DNA of 64,000 bases from positions 372,001-436,000 of the forward strand of contig NC_007948.1 in assembly GCF_000013865.1 (NCBI RefSeq). The letters run 5' to 3'. Source of the DNA: Polaromonas sp. JS666. Lineage in GTDB: Bacteria; Pseudomonadota; Gammaproteobacteria; Burkholderiales; Burkholderiaceae_C. Made by a program: the position numbers and the translations under genes. The notes below the pieces were generated by a model. That model did not search any database. It had not been told where the DNA came from and saw only the letters and a list, made by a program, of their open reading frames with translations. Shown here piece after piece: positions 24,218 through 33,409 of this stretch; position 1 is the stretch's first letter; every line of letters starts with the position of its first letter.

Positions 24218-25258
24218 ATGATGCAACAAACACCTGATGTCGGCGGTCCGGCCCAGCCCCTGCTCACTATCCGCGGGCTGCAAAAGCACTTTGCGATCAA
24301 GGGCGGGCCGCTCGGCGGGGGCGGCGACGTGGTGCGTGCGGTGGATGGTATCGATTTCGAAGTGCTCAAGGGCGAAACGCTTGGCGTGGTCGGCGAATCG
24401 GGCTGCGGCAAATCGACAACTGCGCGGCTCATGATGCAGTTGATTGAGCCGACGGCTGGTGAAGTCATTTTTGACGGGCGGTCGGTGGGCGGCCGCGATT
24501 TGCCGGTCAAGGAGTTCCATCGCCAGGTGCAGATGGTGTTTCAGGACAGCTATGCCTCCCTGAATCCGCGTCTCACGATTGAGGACTCCGTGGCGTTTGG
24601 GCCGCAGGTGCATGGTGTATCTCGCGCGGAGGCGGTGATCCGGGCCCGTGATCTGTTGGCGCGTGTGGGCCTGGAGCCGCAGCGCTTTGCCGAGCGCTAT
24701 CCGCACGAGCTCTCGGGCGGCCAACGTCAGCGGGTCAATATTGCACGTGCGCTGGCGCTGCAGCCGCGCATGGTCATTCTTGACGAGGCGGTTTCGGCGC
24801 TCGACAAATCGGTCGAGGCCCAGGTGATCAATCTGCTGCTTGACCTGAAGGCCGAGTTTGGCCTGACCTACGTCTTCATCAGTCACGACCTCAACGTGGT
24901 GCGCTACATCAGCGACCGGGTCATGGTGATGTACCTGGGCCAGGTGTCGGAGATTGGGCCTTCGGATGCGCTCTACGACAAGCCCCAGCACCCCTACACC
25001 CGCGCATTGCTGTCCTCCATTCCGTCGATGGACCCTGACCACCGCACGGAAGAAGCGGCGCTGGCCGGCGACCCGCCCAACCCGATCAATCCGCCTTCAG
25101 GGTGCCGTTTTCATCCGCGCTGCGACATGGTGGCGCCGGTCTGCAGCCAGCGTGTGCCGGCGCGGGTCGCTGTTGGCACCCGGCAGGCGGTCAGTTGCCT
25201 GATGTACGAGCCGGGCAGTGGTCATCCTTCAGCGCCGCAGCTGGCCCTGGCGGCCTAA
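24218..25258 (+). CDS. ABC transporter ATPase, DppF/OppF type
   Basis: A 346-residue ATPase. Walker A is GESGCGKST, the signature [15 protein letters not shown], Walker [14 protein letters not shown], and the C-terminal oligopeptide-transporter extension carries cysteines ([14 protein letters not shown]). That extension identifies it as the DppF/OppF type. It starts directly after the DppC-type stop codon, with two consecutive ATG codons at 24218 and 24221. Position in the operon is unusual only in that the F-type ATPase precedes the D-type. Confidence 0.92.
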   Translation: MMQQTPDVGGPAQPLLTIRGLQKHFAIKGGPLGGGGDVVRAVDGIDFEVLKGETLGVVGESGCGKSTTARLMMQLIEPTAGEVIFDGRSVGGRDLPVKEFHRQVQMVFQDSYASLNPRLTIEDSVAFGPQVHGVSRAEAVIRARDLLARVGLEPQRFAERYPHELSGGQRQRVNIARALALQPRMVILDEAVSALDKSVEAQVINLLLDLKAEFGLTYVFISHDLNVVRYISDRVMVMYLGQVSEIGPSDALYDKPQHPYTRALLSSIPSMDPDHRTEEAALAGDPPNPINPPSGCRFHPRCDMVAPVCSQRVPARVAVGTRQAVSCLMYEPGSGHPSAPQLALAA

Positions 25259-25311
25259 GCCAAACGTAAGCCAAACGCTTTCAACCTGTCCAACCCACCG
25301 CATTGACCGCC

Positions 25312-26379
25312 ATGCCCGACACGCCGCCTTTGACCTCTTCAGCCGCTGAACCGATGGTAAGCCTGCGCGATCTCAGCGTGACCTTCACGGGGGGGCGCAA
25401 GCCGGTACATGCCGTCAGCGGTGTCAGTCTTGATGTGCAACGGGGCGAGGTGGTCGCGCTGATCGGCGAGTCCGGCTCGGGCAAGAGCGTGACCCTGCGT
25501 ACCCTGCTGCGCTTGCATAACGAGCGCCGTACCCAGGTGGGCGGTCAGGTCCGCGTGGCCGGGCGCGATGTGCTGACGATGTCGCAGCGCGAACTGGCGG
25601 ATTTTCGGGGCAAGGTGGCCTCCATGGTGTTCCAGGAGCCCTTGCTGGCGCTGGACCCGGTGTATTCGGTCGGTGCACAAATCATTGAGGCCCTGCGGCG
25701 TCACGACCGCTTGTCGCAGGCCGAGGCTCAGCAACGCGCCCTGGCGCTTTTCGAGCGCGTGCGCATCCCGAGCCCGCAGCGGCGGCTGCAGGCCTATCCG
25801 CACGAGATGTCGGGGGGGATGCGCCAGCGCGCCATGATCGCGCTGGCCCTGGCCTGCAAGCCGCAGCTGCTGCTGGCCGACGAACCCACCACGGCGCTCG
25901 ATGCCACGGTACAGATCCAGATTCTCTTGCTGCTGCGGGAATTGCAGCGCGAGCTGGGCCTGTCGGTGGTGTTTGTGACGCACGACATCGGCGCCGCCGT
26001 TGAGGTGGCCGACCGCATTGCCGTGATGTATGCGGGGCGCATCGTCGAAGAAGGCACGGCCCGTGAGCTGATCCGATCACCCCGGCATCCGTACACCATG
26101 GCCCTGTTGCAGAGCCGGGCGCATGGCGCCATGACGCGGGGAACACGTCTCGAGACCATTGGCGGTGCGCCGCCCGACCTTTCGGCACTGCCGCCGGGCT
26201 GTGCCTTTGCCGAACGCTGCAGACTCGCCACAGAGGCCTGCTGCATCGCCCAACCCCCTGCCGTCGAGCTCGCGCCGGGGCACCGCGCGCGCTGCATTCA
26301 CACTGACGCCGCAGCGGGGCTGTCGACCATGCTGGCCGTGCCAACCCCGGCGCCGATGCGCCCTGTGATGCTTTCCTGA
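25312..26379 (+). CDS. ABC transporter ATPase, DppD/OppD type
   Basis: A 355-residue ATPase, second of the pair. Walker A is [10 protein letters not shown], the signature [15 protein letters not shown], Walker [17 protein letters not shown], and the C-terminus has the cysteine-containing oligopeptide extension ([15 protein letters not shown]), a possible iron-sulfur site as seen in DppD. The ATG at 25312 was preferred to a TTG three codons upstream. Together with the DppF-type ATPase it drives the importer. Confidence 0.92.
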   Translation: MPDTPPLTSSAAEPMVSLRDLSVTFTGGRKPVHAVSGVSLDVQRGEVVALIGESGSGKSVTLRTLLRLHNERRTQVGGQVRVAGRDVLTMSQRELADFRGKVASMVFQEPLLALDPVYSVGAQIIEALRRHDRLSQAEAQQRALALFERVRIPSPQRRLQAYPHEMSGGMRQRAMIALALACKPQLLLADEPTTALDATVQIQILLLLRELQRELGLSVVFVTHDIGAAVEVADRIAVMYAGRIVEEGTARELIRSPRHPYTMALLQSRAHGAMTRGTRLETIGGAPPDLSALPPGCAFAERCRLATEACCIAQPPAVELAPGHRARCIHTDAAAGLSTMLAVPTPAPMRPVMLS

Positions 26380-26446
26380 GTCACGCATTGCTCGTTGTGC
26401 TCTTTGCGCATTGATTTTTATCCCAACCAGATTGACGGCTCGGCCC

Positions 26447-27631
26447 ATGCCATTACACGACCCTGCCCATGCTTTTGTTCCCTACCCGGACGTTCCGGTA
26501 CCCAGCGCTTTCACCGGCCCGTTGGCCGATCTGCGTTTTGGCGTGAAAGACCTGTTCGATGTGGCGGGTTACCCGACGGGCGGGGGCAGTCCCACCGTGC
26601 TTGCGCTGTCTGGCATCAAGACACGCACCGCACCGACCGTGCAAAAGCTGCTGGACGCCGGCGCACTTTTTGCAGGAAAAACCGTGACCGACGAGCTTGC
26701 TTTCTCGATGAACGGCAACAATGCTCATTTTGGCGCGCCCCTCAACGGCGCAGCCCATGACCGCATCACTGGCGGGTCATCGTCGGGCTCGGCCTCGGCC
26801 GTCTCTTCAGGTTTGTGCGACTTTGCGCTCGGCACCGACACCGGTGGTTCGGTGCGCGCGCCGGCCAATCACTGCGGCCTGTACGGCCTGCGGCCAACCC
26901 ACGGGCGCGTCAGCCTCGAAAGCGTGCTCGACCTGGCGCCCAGCCTGGACACCTGCGGCTGGTTTGCGCGAGACGTGGGCACCTTTGTGCGAGTGGGCGA
27001 CGTCTTGCTGGGCGAGGACGTCACGCCGCTGCCGGCCGATGTGCGTCTGCTTTGGCCGGAAGACGTGTGGGCGATGATGGATGCGCCTGCCCGCCGGGTG
27101 CTTGAAAGCGGCGCTGCGCAGAGCGTGCAGTCGCTTTTAGGGCCGACCACACCGGTGCAGGTGGTGCGGGAGTCGTGGGACGCCATGTACTGGAACTTTC
27201 GCTACGTGCAGTCGCGCGAGGCCTGGCTGACCGACGGTCCCTTGATCGAGCGCTATGCACCCTCACTTGGCCCCGGCGTGGCCGAGCGCTTTGCCTGGTC
27301 CTGCAATGTCACTGACGAGCAGGTCAACGCCGCGCGCGCTTTTCGCGCCGCGTTCAGGGCGCAGCTTGCAGGGCTGCTGGGCGATGACGGCGTGCTGTTG
27401 ATGCCCACCATGCCTGACATCGCGCCCCTGCGCAGTGCAAGCGAGGCAAGCCTGGAGGACTATCGCAACCGCGCGATCCGCATGCTTTGCATCGCAGGCC
27501 TGGCGGGCTTCCCACAACTGAGCATGCCCATGGCCAGGCATGAAGGCGCGCCCCTGGGCCTGTCGCTGTTGGGCCCGGCTGGCCGTGATCGCTCATTGCT
27601 GGCACTGGCGGTGCGCATCGCCTCTTCCTGA
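26447..27631 (+). CDS. Amidase (amidase-signature family)
   Basis: A 394-residue serine amidase with the Ser-cisSer-Lys triad visible: Lys in RFGVKDLFDV, the serine-rich ITGGSSSGSASAVSSG, and the nucleophile loop GTDTGGSVRAPAN. The chain is shorter than typical GatA-like amidases and resembles the amidase half of allophanate hydrolases or small-amide hydrolases. It follows the importer genes after 67 bp and converges on the ureidoglycolate lyase gene with only 5 bp between stops. The likely job is release of ammonia from an amide or ureido product taken up by the importer. Confidence 0.88.
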   Translation: MPLHDPAHAFVPYPDVPVPSAFTGPLADLRFGVKDLFDVAGYPTGGGSPTVLALSGIKTRTAPTVQKLLDAGALFAGKTVTDELAFSMNGNNAHFGAPLNGAAHDRITGGSSSGSASAVSSGLCDFALGTDTGGSVRAPANHCGLYGLRPTHGRVSLESVLDLAPSLDTCGWFARDVGTFVRVGDVLLGEDVTPLPADVRLLWPEDVWAMMDAPARRVLESGAAQSVQSLLGPTTPVQVVRESWDAMYWNFRYVQSREAWLTDGPLIERYAPSLGPGVAERFAWSCNVTDEQVNAARAFRAAFRAQLAGLLGDDGVLLMPTMPDIAPLRSASEASLEDYRNRAIRMLCIAGLAGFPQLSMPMARHEGAPLGLSLLGPAGRDRSLLALAVRIASS

Positions 27632-27636
27632 GGGTG

Positions 27637-28245
27637 TCAATCTTTAATTGTTCCGTCTTGGGCGCCTGGCAGCTCAAGCCATACAGACGAGGGCAGCGCA
27701 GCGACTTCGCAGTCAACAGCGCTTTCGTGTGATGACTGGTGACGCTCTATCACCGCAAAGCTTCCGGGCTCCACCGCCAGCAGCGCGTGGTGCCACGTGC
27801 CCCGGTGCAGCACCACGCCCTGACGTCCGGTCGTGTAGAAGGCCTTGAGTTGCGCGGCGTCCGGCGCGGGGCCTGCCGCAGCCACCACCACGATGAAGCG
27901 CGCGCCCGTGAGTGGCAAGAAGCTCTGGCTGCCCAGTTGATGGCGTTCCAGTACTTCCAGTCTTATGGGAAATTGGCGCGCGGAGGCACTGTAGACGGCC
28001 AGGCCCGGCGTTCCGCCTTCATGGTTCAATCCAAGGTCGTGCACCACATCCAGCCGCCAGGTTGTACCGCTGTTGATGGCGCGTGCACCCTGCGGCGGCA
28101 AGGCGTCAGGCGAGCCTGGCGGCGCAAAGGGCTCCACCACGGTACCGAAAGGCGCGAAACCCCCGGCGGTAAGTAACTGGGGCTGGAGGGTGGGCCGGGC
28201 GGCAGCCGGGTTCTGGCCAGATTGGGATGTGTTCGTGATTTGCAT
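27637..28245 (-). CDS. allA: Ureidoglycolate lyase
   Basis: A 202-residue protein of the ureidoglycolate lyase family, which splits ureidoglycolate to glyoxylate and urea in allantoin catabolism. The characteristic pieces are LTAGGFAPFGTVVEP at the N-terminus, RLEVLERHQLGSQSFLPL and the active-site region GTWHHALLAVEPGSFAVIER. The ATG at 28245 begins near the conserved start. It converges on the amidase gene. Together with the M20 amidohydrolase (allantoate-type) it suggests a ureide pathway in this locus. Confidence 0.9.
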   Translation of the reverse strand: MQITNTSQSGQNPAAARPTLQPQLLTAGGFAPFGTVVEPFAPPGSPDALPPQGARAINSGTTWRLDVVHDLGLNHEGGTPGLAVYSASARQFPIRLEVLERHQLGSQSFLPLTGARFIVVVAAAGPAPDAAQLKAFYTTGRQGVVLHRGTWHHALLAVEPGSFAVIERHQSSHESAVDCEVAALPSSVWLELPGAQDGTIKD

Positions 28246-28372
28246 GATTTGGCAGCATGCAGGGTACATGCCAAAACCGGCGCAGGAGCCAGTATCTGGC
28301 TGCTATTGATGATTCCGTAACTCACGACAGCCCGCACGGTGTCGTCGCTTATGGAAAGTTTGATGGGTTTAC

Positions 28373-28400
28373 CGTCATTCCCGCCTTCGCGGGAATGACG
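28373..28400. repeat. Perfect hairpin repeat of the CGTCATTCCCGC type
   Basis: Twelve-base arms CGTCATTCCCGC (28373-28384) and GCGGGAATGACG (28389-28400) enclose a CTTC loop. This sequence is a widespread intergenic palindrome in proteobacterial genomes. It could stop or protect transcripts between the genes it separates. Confidence 0.85.
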
Positions 28401-28484
28401 AAACGGTGTCTTCATTTATGGAACGCTCAATAAAGAGACTTTCGTAACTCATGACACCAACCGTTCGGGCTGGGCCTGGCCTGT

Positions 28485-28528
28485 CCTGAGCTTGGTCGAA
28501 GTGTCGAAGCCCTTCGACCAAGCTCAGG
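28485..28528. repeat. Perfect 17-bp inverted repeat of the CTGAGCTTGGTCGAAG type
   Basis: CCTGAGCTTGGTCGAAG (28485-28501) and its reverse complement (28512-28528) enclose a ten-base loop that itself contains TCGAAG. This is a common intergenic repeat in this group; a diverged relative lies at 35105-35153. Confidence 0.85.
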
Positions 28529-28567
28529 GCGAGCGGTAGTGAAGCGCCTGTCCGCGTTACGAAAGTT

Positions 28568-29257
28568 TCAATAGCCCGCCAGACGCGCATTCTGCGGAAA
28601 CAGGTGCTTGCGCGCAGCGTCATCCATCTCGGCCTTGAAGCTGAACCTTGATTTCAATGCTTCAGCGCGCTGCGCGGCAGGGCGAGCGGTGATGCCATCG
28701 AAGTGACGCTTGAGGTTGGGCAGTTTGGCCCATGCATCGGGCCCGAGGATGAAGGGCAGGGCGCGTGCCCAGCCCCAGACGGCCATGTCCACCAGCGTAT
28801 AGGTCTCGCCCAGCATGTAGGGGTGTTTTGCCAGTTGTGCGTCGAGGAGGCCGTAGTGGCGCTCGGCTTCAAAGAGATAGCGGTTGACGGCATATTCCTT
28901 GGGCTCCGGTGCGAAGTGCTTGAAGTGGACGGCCTGTCCGGAATACGGGCCAATGCCGGTGGCGACAAACATCAGCCACGACAGCATCTGGCCGCGCGCG
29001 GCTGGCGTGCTCTCGGGAAGAAACTGGCCGGATTTTTCGGCGAGATACAACAGGATGGCATTGCTGTCGAACACAGTGGCATCGCCGTCGACGATGGCGG
29101 GCGTCTTCGCGTTCGGATTGATACGCAGGAACGCGGGCAAATGCTGCTCGCCTTTGCGGGTGTCGACAGGCACGACTTCATAGGGCAGGCCGGACTCTTC
29201 AAGGAACAGCGCGACCTTGAGCGGGTTGGGGGAGGGGTGAAAGTAGAACTGGATCAT
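28568..29257 (-). CDS. Glutathione S-transferase
   Basis: A 229-residue GST. The N-terminal thioredoxin-like domain begins IQFYFHPSPNPLKVALFLEE and includes NPNAKTPAIVDGD (cis-Pro) and VFDSNAILLYLAEK, which binds glutathione; the C-terminal helical domain follows (MLGETYTLVDMAVWGWA). It resembles the YfcG/Ure2p-like bacterial GSTs (NPN motif near the N-terminus), which act on disulfides or organic peroxides. Nothing in the neighbourhood fixes its role. Confidence 0.9.
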   Translation of the reverse strand: MIQFYFHPSPNPLKVALFLEESGLPYEVVPVDTRKGEQHLPAFLRINPNAKTPAIVDGDATVFDSNAILLYLAEKSGQFLPESTPAARGQMLSWLMFVATGIGPYSGQAVHFKHFAPEPKEYAVNRYLFEAERHYGLLDAQLAKHPYMLGETYTLVDMAVWGWARALPFILGPDAWAKLPNLKRHFDGITARPAAQRAEALKSRFSFKAEMDDAARKHLFPQNARLAGY

Positions 29258-29570
29258 GTTTGTCTCTTTTGAGGGAATCGAAGGGTGTGTCGGGCGCTGT
29301 CACGGCCGGCCGTCACGATCGTACAGACATCCGTCGAAACCTGCAGGGCGCGCGGTAGTGCTGCCGTGGATTCGCTTCGGGGCAACCGCGCGTGGGGTGT
29401 GGTGGGGTGTAATAGAGCCTGCAATGAGGACGCAGGCCGGATGGGGCCTGATATGCAAAGTCAAGGGCAGCCTCCCGCGGGCAGCCCAGGCGACACCTCA
29501 CCTCGATGGACCCACTTGAACCATTGGCGAGCGATGGGGGTCCTATCTGGATGTCAATGAAGGAGTTCCC
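29258..29570. other. Divergent intergenic region between the GST and lipoprotein genes
   Basis: These 313 bases contain no supported gene and should hold both promoters. A strong AAGGAG site lies just before the lipoprotein ATG at 29571. No clear operator was identified. Confidence 0.5.
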
Positions 29571-30065
29571 ATGAAGGCCGTTAAAACTGTTTCCAGTGCT
29601 GCTTTTGCCGTTCTTGCCGCCCTGCTCATGGCCGGTTGTGCCGCCACGGCGGTGCGGCCGGGCATGTCGCGAGAAGAGGTGGTTGCCCATTACGGCACGC
29701 CGTCGCGTGTGCTGCCGCTGGGCACAGGGACGCGGCTGCAATATTCTGCGCAGCCCGCCGGGCAGACCGCTGTGATGGTGGACCTGGACGCGGCGGGCAA
29801 GCTTGTCGCAGCACGGCAAGTCCTGAACCTTGATGAGTTTTCAAAGATTGAAGTCGGCAAGTGGCGGCGCGAAGACGTGGAGCGCGAGTTCGGCCGGCCG
29901 GCAACGGTTGACCGTGTGGGCTCCTGGTCTGGGGACGTCATGACCTACCGCTGGCTGGACCTGGACACCAGCAAATACTTCTGGGTCTACCTGGATGCGG
30001 GCAATGTGGTGCGGCGCACCTCGCAGGGAATGGAAATCCCGATCAGGATGAACGACAACAACTGA
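29571..30065 (+). CDS. SmpA/OmlA-like outer-membrane lipoprotein
   Basis: A 164-residue lipoprotein. The signal peptide ends in the lipobox LMAGC, giving Cys23. Two BamE/SmpA-like halves follow: RPGMSREEVVAHYGTPSRV and KIEVGKWRREDVEREFGRPA, each the start of a small alpha-beta repeat. Such proteins are periplasmic or outer-membrane-associated; the exact role is unknown. An AAGGAG ribosome-binding site supports the start. It converges on the Bcr/CflA gene. Confidence 0.85.
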   Translation: MKAVKTVSSAAFAVLAALLMAGCAATAVRPGMSREEVVAHYGTPSRVLPLGTGTRLQYSAQPAGQTAVMVDLDAAGKLVAARQVLNLDEFSKIEVGKWRREDVEREFGRPATVDRVGSWSGDVMTYRWLDLDTSKYFWVYLDAGNVVRRTSQGMEIPIRMNDNN

Positions 30066-30104
30066 TCCGTGCCGTTCACTGCAGCGGCGGGTAGCAGGTA
30101 CGGG

Positions 30105-31334
30105 CTATAGGGACACCGCACGGCCGATTTCCGGCCAGCGATGGTGCAAATACGCCCACGACACCAGCCCGATGCACATCATGCCCAGTGAAACAGTCGC
30201 CAGCGCGGGCGTCGAGTGCATGACCAGCGGCGCAATCAGGCCCGCCACCAGACCGTTGGCCGTTGAACCGATGAAGGCTTGCAGGGAGGAAGCCATGCCG
30301 CGCCGCTCGGGATAAAGGTCCAGCACCAGCAGTGTGACGACCGGCACCATCAGTGCCCAGCCAAAGGCAAATACGGCGATCGGGAACAGCGCCCAGGAAA
30401 CATGCGGCGCGAACAGCAGGTTGGCGGCCAGGTTGACCAGCGACGTCACCAGCATGATGACAAAGCCGTGCCGTATCTGCCGTTTGGGTGCAATTTTTCC
30501 GGCCAGCCTGCCGCTCAGCCAGGCGCCCGACATGATGCCGGAAATGGTGAGAATGAAAAACCAGAAAAATTCGGTGGGTTGCAGGGACAGGTGTTGACCG
30601 AGGAACGCCGGGGCCGCCAGCACATAGAGGAACATGCCATTGAAAGGCACGCCGCTGGCCAGCGCCAGCAGCAAAAAGCGCGGACTGGAGCCCAGCTGCC
30701 AGTAGCCGCGCATCAGGTGCCTGACTTCGAAGGGCTGGCGCTCCTCGCTGCGCAATGTTTCCGGCAAAAACCGGAAGTTGGCGGCCCAGAGCGTTGCGCC
30801 GACGCCCGTGAGAAACCAGAAAATGCTGTGCCAGCCGAGGTGCACAAACAGCCAGCCGCCCATAAGGGGCGCAATTGCAGGCGCGACTCCGAAATAGATG
30901 GTGACCTGGCTCATGACCTGCTGAGCCTGCGCGGGCGGGTACATGTCGCGTATCACGGCACGCGACACCACAATGCCGGCGCCCGTGGAGAGGCCCTGCA
31001 GCGCCCTGAAAAAAACCAGCTGGCCAATGCTCTGCGACAAGGCGCAGCCGGCCGACGCCAGGGTGAACACCGCAATCCCCCACAGCACCACTGGCCGCCG
31101 GCCAAAGCTGTCGGCCAGCGCACCATGAAACAGGTTCATGAAGGCAAAACCGAACAGGTAGGCCGACAGCGTTTGCTGCATCTCGACCGGCGAGGCGCCC
31201 AGCGCCGTCGCAATGCCCGAGAAGGCCGGAATGTAGGTGTCGATCGAAAACGGCCCCAGCATGCCGAGGACTGCCAGCAGGACGGCCAGCGTCCAGCGCG
31301 GCGCGCGCCAGAGTTGGTCGGCGTTCGGGTTCAT
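30105..31334 (-). CDS. Bcr/CflA-type multidrug efflux transporter (MFS)
   Basis: A 409-residue major-facilitator protein with 12 predicted membrane segments. The start LLAVLGMLGPFSIDTYIPAF and the loop DSFGRRPVVLWG are typical of Bcr/CflA drug:H+ antiporters, and SRAVIRDMYPPAQAQ is the conserved motif after helix 4. It exports drugs or metabolites such as bicyclomycin, chloramphenicol or cysteine in other species. Its ATG overlaps the rsmI stop codon, so it may be co-transcribed with rsmI. Confidence 0.92.
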   Translation of the reverse strand: MNPNADQLWRAPRWTLAVLLAVLGMLGPFSIDTYIPAFSGIATALGASPVEMQQTLSAYLFGFAFMNLFHGALADSFGRRPVVLWGIAVFTLASAGCALSQSIGQLVFFRALQGLSTGAGIVVSRAVIRDMYPPAQAQQVMSQVTIYFGVAPAIAPLMGGWLFVHLGWHSIFWFLTGVGATLWAANFRFLPETLRSEERQPFEVRHLMRGYWQLGSSPRFLLLALASGVPFNGMFLYVLAAPAFLGQHLSLQPTEFFWFFILTISGIMSGAWLSGRLAGKIAPKRQIRHGFVIMLVTSLVNLAANLLFAPHVSWALFPIAVFAFGWALMVPVVTLLVLDLYPERRGMASSLQAFIGSTANGLVAGLIAPLVMHSTPALATVSLGMMCIGLVSWAYLHHRWPEIGRAVSL

Positions 31335-32221
31335 GCCTTCTTCAGTTTGAGCGCGGTGTCATACAGCTCGTTGCGCGGCGCACCGGTGATCTCGGCGGCA
31401 ATTTTGACGGCGGTTTTCAGCGGCAGTTCGGCCAGCAACAGTTGCAGCACCCGCGTGCCGTCTTCAGGCGTTTCCTGAGCGGCAGCCGCATGCAGCACCA
31501 GCGCAAACTCGCCGCGCGTGCGCTGAGGCGCGGCGGCCAGCCAGGTGGCCAGATCCTGTGCGGGGACGGTAGCAATTTCTTCGAATTGCTTCGTGAGCTC
31601 GCGGCCCACAGTCACCAGCCGGCCCTGCAGCACGGCCAACGCGCGCGCCAGCGCTTCGATGCGATGCGGCGCTTCCAGAATCACGGTGGCCCGGGTATCG
31701 GCTTGCAGGGCCGCAACAGCCTGATCGCGCTCGCCGGCCTTGCTCGGCAAGAAGCCGGCAAATACAAAGCCCGAGTCGCCGGTCAGGCCCGCCACGCTCA
31801 GTGCCGTGGTGACGCTGCTCGCGCCGGGCAGGGGCATGACCTTCAGGCCTGCAGCCCGGATGGCGGCAACAAGGCGCGCACCCGGGTCGCTCACGGCCGG
31901 TGTGCCTGCGTCGCTGACATACGCCACGCGTTCGCCGCGCTGCATGCGTTCAATCACGAGGCCCGCGGCTTGCGCTTCGTTGTGCTCATGCACGGCCAGC
32001 AGGGGTTTTTCTATGCCATAGTGGCGCAGCAGGGTCTGCGTGTGGCGCGTGTCCTCGCAGGCAATGGCGTCCACCAGTTGCAGCACGTGCAGCGCGCGCA
32101 GGCTGATGTCCGCCAGGTTGCCAATCGGCGTGGCAACGACATACAGCATGGCTTCCGGATAATGCTGCATACCTGCTGCGGCGCGTGCCGCGGCGAGAGC
32201 CAAGTCGAAAGAAGCGTTCAA
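31331..32221 (-). CDS. rsmI: 16S rRNA (cytidine1402-2'-O)-methyltransferase RsmI
   Basis: A 296-residue SAM-dependent enzyme that 2'-O-methylates C1402 in the ribosomal P site. The tetrapyrrole-methylase fold starts at MLYVVATPIGNLADIS and contains EDTRHTQTLLRHYGI and VSDAGTPAVSDPGARLV. The longest frame starts at 32221, which touches the start of yraN; an internal ATG at 32170 is equally plausible and leaves room for divergent promoters. The pairing with yraN is the conserved gene order of proteobacteria. Confidence 0.94.
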   Translation of the reverse strand: MNASFDLALAAARAAAGMQHYPEAMLYVVATPIGNLADISLRALHVLQLVDAIACEDTRHTQTLLRHYGIEKPLLAVHEHNEAQAAGLVIERMQRGERVAYVSDAGTPAVSDPGARLVAAIRAAGLKVMPLPGASSVTTALSVAGLTGDSGFVFAGFLPSKAGERDQAVAALQADTRATVILEAPHRIEALARALAVLQGRLVTVGRELTKQFEEIATVPAQDLATWLAAAPQRTRGEFALVLHAAAAQETPEDGTRVLQLLLAELPLKTAVKIAAEITGAPRNELYDTALKLKKA

Positions 32222-32670
32222 TGTGGTTTTCCAGAAAACAGGTTGTCAAGCCGCCGCCGGACGGTTCCCGGGCGCAGCCAGGGCAGGTTACCACCAAGTC
32301 CCGGGGTGATGCTGCAGAGTCGGCCGCGCAGGTCTTTCTGGCGCGGGCCGGTTTGATTCCCGTGGAAAGCAATTATCGGACGCCGGGGCGCGGTGGAGGC
32401 GAGATTGACCTGGTGATGCGCACGCCCGACGGCACGCTGGTGTTCGTCGAGGTCCGCCAGCGTTCGGGCGCCTCGCATGGAGGCGCCGCCGCCAGCATCA
32501 GCCCGGCCAAGCAGCAACGCATCATTTTTGCGGCACGCCACTACCTGATGCGCTTTGCCAGCCCCCCGCCTTGCCGCTTTGATGTGGTGCTGGTACACGG
32601 AGGGCCGGGGCAGGGCCCCGTTGAGAATGGCCGCCTCGAGTGGCTGCCCGCAGCGTTCGATGCTTCCTGA
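32221..32670 (+). CDS. yraN: YraN family protein (UPF0102, endonuclease-like fold)
   Basis: A 149-residue protein with a restriction-endonuclease-like core: GDAAESAAQVFLARAGL, NYRTPGRGGGEIDLVM and VFVEVRQR, giving the Glu/Asp/Glu-x-Arg pattern of the family. The biochemical role is unsettled. It is divergent from rsmI and upstream of the diaA and dolP homologues, the same neighbourhood as in E. coli (yraL-yraM-yraN-diaA-yraP). Confidence 0.9.
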   Translation: MWFSRKQVVKPPPDGSRAQPGQVTTKSRGDAAESAAQVFLARAGLIPVESNYRTPGRGGGEIDLVMRTPDGTLVFVEVRQRSGASHGGAAASISPAKQQRIIFAARHYLMRFASPPPCRFDVVLVHGGPGQGPVENGRLEWLPAAFDAS

Positions 32671-32809
32671 CGAGCGCTGGCGAGGACACCCGCTGCAGCG
32701 CAGCCCGGTGCGGCGTATTTTGTAACCAGGATTGTCTTTGCCGGCTCCCCCGGCCGGATCCATGCCCCTCCCGGGTCTGGCCTTCCTCGTGACCCGCTAT
32801 CATTGACGC

Positions 32810-33409
32810 ATGCTTGAACAACGTATTGAACAGCACTTTATCGACAGTGCCGACCTGAAATACCAGGCGGCGCATATCCTGTCCAAACCGATCTCCGCGG
32901 CCATCCAGGCCATCCTTGCCAGCGTAACCAGCGGCGGCAAGGTACTGGCTTGCGGCAATGGCGGCTCGGCGGCCGACGCCCAGCACTTCGCCGCAGAATT
33001 CGTGGGCCGCTATGAGCGGGAGCGGCCGGAGCTGGGTGCCATCGCCCTGACGACGGACAGTTCCATCATCACGGCGATTGCCAACGATTACGACTTCAAC
33101 GTCATTTTTTCCAAGCAGGTCCGTGCGCTCGGCGGCGCTGGCGACGTGTTGCTCGCCATCAGTACCAGCGGCAACTCGGCCAACGTGCTGGCGGCCGTTG
33201 AAGCGGCGCATGAGCGTGAGATGACCGTGGTGGCACTCACCGGCCGGGGCGGCGGCAAGATGACGCATGCCTTGCGCGAAACCGACGTGCATATCTGTGT
33301 GCCGCATGAGCGAACCGCGCGCATCCAGGAGGTGCATCTTCTCGTGCTCCACTGCATCTGCGACGGCGTGGACACCCAGCTACTTGGCGACCAGGAGAAT
33401 CCCGCATGA
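32810..33409 (+). CDS. diaA: SIS-domain protein, DiaA / phosphoheptose isomerase family
   Basis: A 199-residue single SIS domain. The phosphosugar-binding region [20 protein letters not shown] and the second motif [17 protein letters not shown] are clear, and [18 protein letters not shown] is very like E. coli DiaA, which binds DnaA and promotes replication initiation. GmhA (LPS heptose synthesis) is a close relative, and databases often label such proteins as phosphoheptose isomerase. Gene order next to yraN and dolP favours DiaA. Its stop overlaps the next start by ATGA. Confidence 0.85.
   Translation: MLEQRIEQHFIDSADLKYQAAHILSKPISAAIQAILASVTSGGKVLACGNGGSAADAQHFAAEFVGRYERERPELGAIALTTDSSIITAIANDYDFNVIFSKQVRALGGAGDVLLAISTSGNSANVLAAVEAAHEREMTVVALTGRGGGKMTHALRETDVHICVPHERTARIQEVHLLVLHCICDGVDTQLLGDQENPA

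Larger units (their letters stand above)
28246..28567. other. Intergenic stretch holding two palindromic repeats
   Basis: No gene is supported in these 322 bases. The space is filled mainly by two strong hairpin-forming repeats, at 28373-28400 and 28485-28528, and by related short direct repeats (CGTAACTCA at about 28317 and 28444). Confidence 0.6.
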
